NCBI GenBank assembly: GCA_900553355.1
Contig: USDK01000024.1
Coordinates: 1-40,277 of the forward strand
Reading direction: 5' to 3'
Origin: an uncultured Lachnospiraceae bacterium
GTDB lineage: Bacteria; Bacillota; Clostridia; Lachnospirales; Lachnospiraceae
DNA: 40,277 nucleotides
Below the pieces are notes generated by a model. That model searched no databases. It saw nothing but the letters and a program-made list of their open reading frames with translations, and was not told the origin of the DNA. The position numbers were made by a program, and so were the translations under genes. Positions 40,248 through 40,277 of the stretch are shown one piece after another (position 1 is the first letter of the stretch; each line of letters starts with the position of its first letter).

Positions 40248-40277
40248 ATGCTGCCTTCAGCTGTTCATGATACTCCT
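40246..40277 (-). CDS. C-terminal codons of a transposase (partial)
   Basis: Only the last nine codons are inside the window: EYHEQLKAA then TAA. The C-terminus resembles the SPxEYR-type end of IS3-family DDE transposases. The position, just before the IS terminus, supports this, but nine residues cannot prove the family. Confidence 0.45.
   Translation of the reverse strand, partial: EYHEQLKAA

Larger units (their letters stand above)
40169..40277 (-). mobile_element. 3' end of an IS3-like insertion sequence, truncated by window edge
   Basis: It begins with TGGTGTGCT and its 25-base terminus (40169-40193) ends in AAGTAGACA; a variant copy is at 26-50. Inside are a terminator-like hairpin and the end of a minus-strand reading frame. 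TG...CA termini and the short C-terminal peptide suggest the IS3/IS150 group; the family call is inference. Confidence 0.55.

Noticed and set aside
1..40277. The whole window as one composite transposon bounded by IS ends
   Set aside because: The contents are core housekeeping genes and the two IS ends differ at 6 of 25 positions. A contig broken at repeats is simpler.
1..40277. CRISPR arrays, tRNA and rRNA genes
   Set aside because: No regularly spaced repeats or cloverleaf and rRNA-like sequences were noticed on reading.

Overview
The window looks like chromosomal DNA of a Gram-positive, anaerobic gut Clostridium relative, most likely family Lachnospiraceae. This is inferred from the gene order around rpsB-tsf and pyrH-frr-uppS-cdsA-dxr-rseP, the acidic tail on ribosomal protein S2, strong AGGAGG ribosome sites, and promoters with 17-base spacers. 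Most of it is housekeeping DNA. Both extreme ends look like insertion-sequence ends, so the window may be a whole draft contig broken at repeated IS copies (inference).

Layout. 1-704: an IS-end-like sequence, repeat-like hairpin DNA in inverted orientation, and one orphan reading frame. 705-6430: a CNNM/CorC-type membrane protein, a 1120-residue ABC transporter with fused ATPase and permease, and a radical SAM protein. 6431-7964: a MATE efflux gene behind a leader with a possible leader peptide and a terminator. 7961-9704: an hsp20-dnaJ heat-shock unit behind a CIRCE-type operator. 9843-14465: a five-gene run of nfo (endonuclease IV), trmO, a GNAT acetyltransferase, a cytosolic BMP-family protein with a ParB-like N-terminus, and a metallophosphoesterase. 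14567-17508: csoR copper repressor, a dihydrouridine synthase, a prolyl-tRNA editing protein and a CPBP protease. 17654-20162: two tandem secreted NlpC/P60 hydrolases, the first behind a WalR-like box.

20202-22056: rpsB-tsf with a structured leader. 22168-27995: a block between tsf and pyrH that normally would not be there: copA on the minus strand (with a C-terminal CopZ-like domain that has its own ribosome site), a P-loop kinase-like gene, and a divergent LysR/MATE pair. 28092-33149: pyrH-frr-uppS-cdsA-dxr-rseP, covering ribosome recycling, undecaprenyl and CDP-diacylglycerol synthesis, the MEP isoprenoid pathway and site-2 proteolysis. 33242-35796: a SpoIID-like peptidoglycan-binding protein and a transglutaminase-like protein, divergent. 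35874-40141: carA-carB, carbamoyl-phosphate synthetase. 40142-40277: REP-like palindrome, IS end and the C-terminal codons of a transposase.

Copper handling forms a small regulon: csoR and copA lie about 10 kb apart, and both have TACC(C)-type inverted repeats placed in the promoter spacer. No rRNA, tRNA or CRISPR array was seen.
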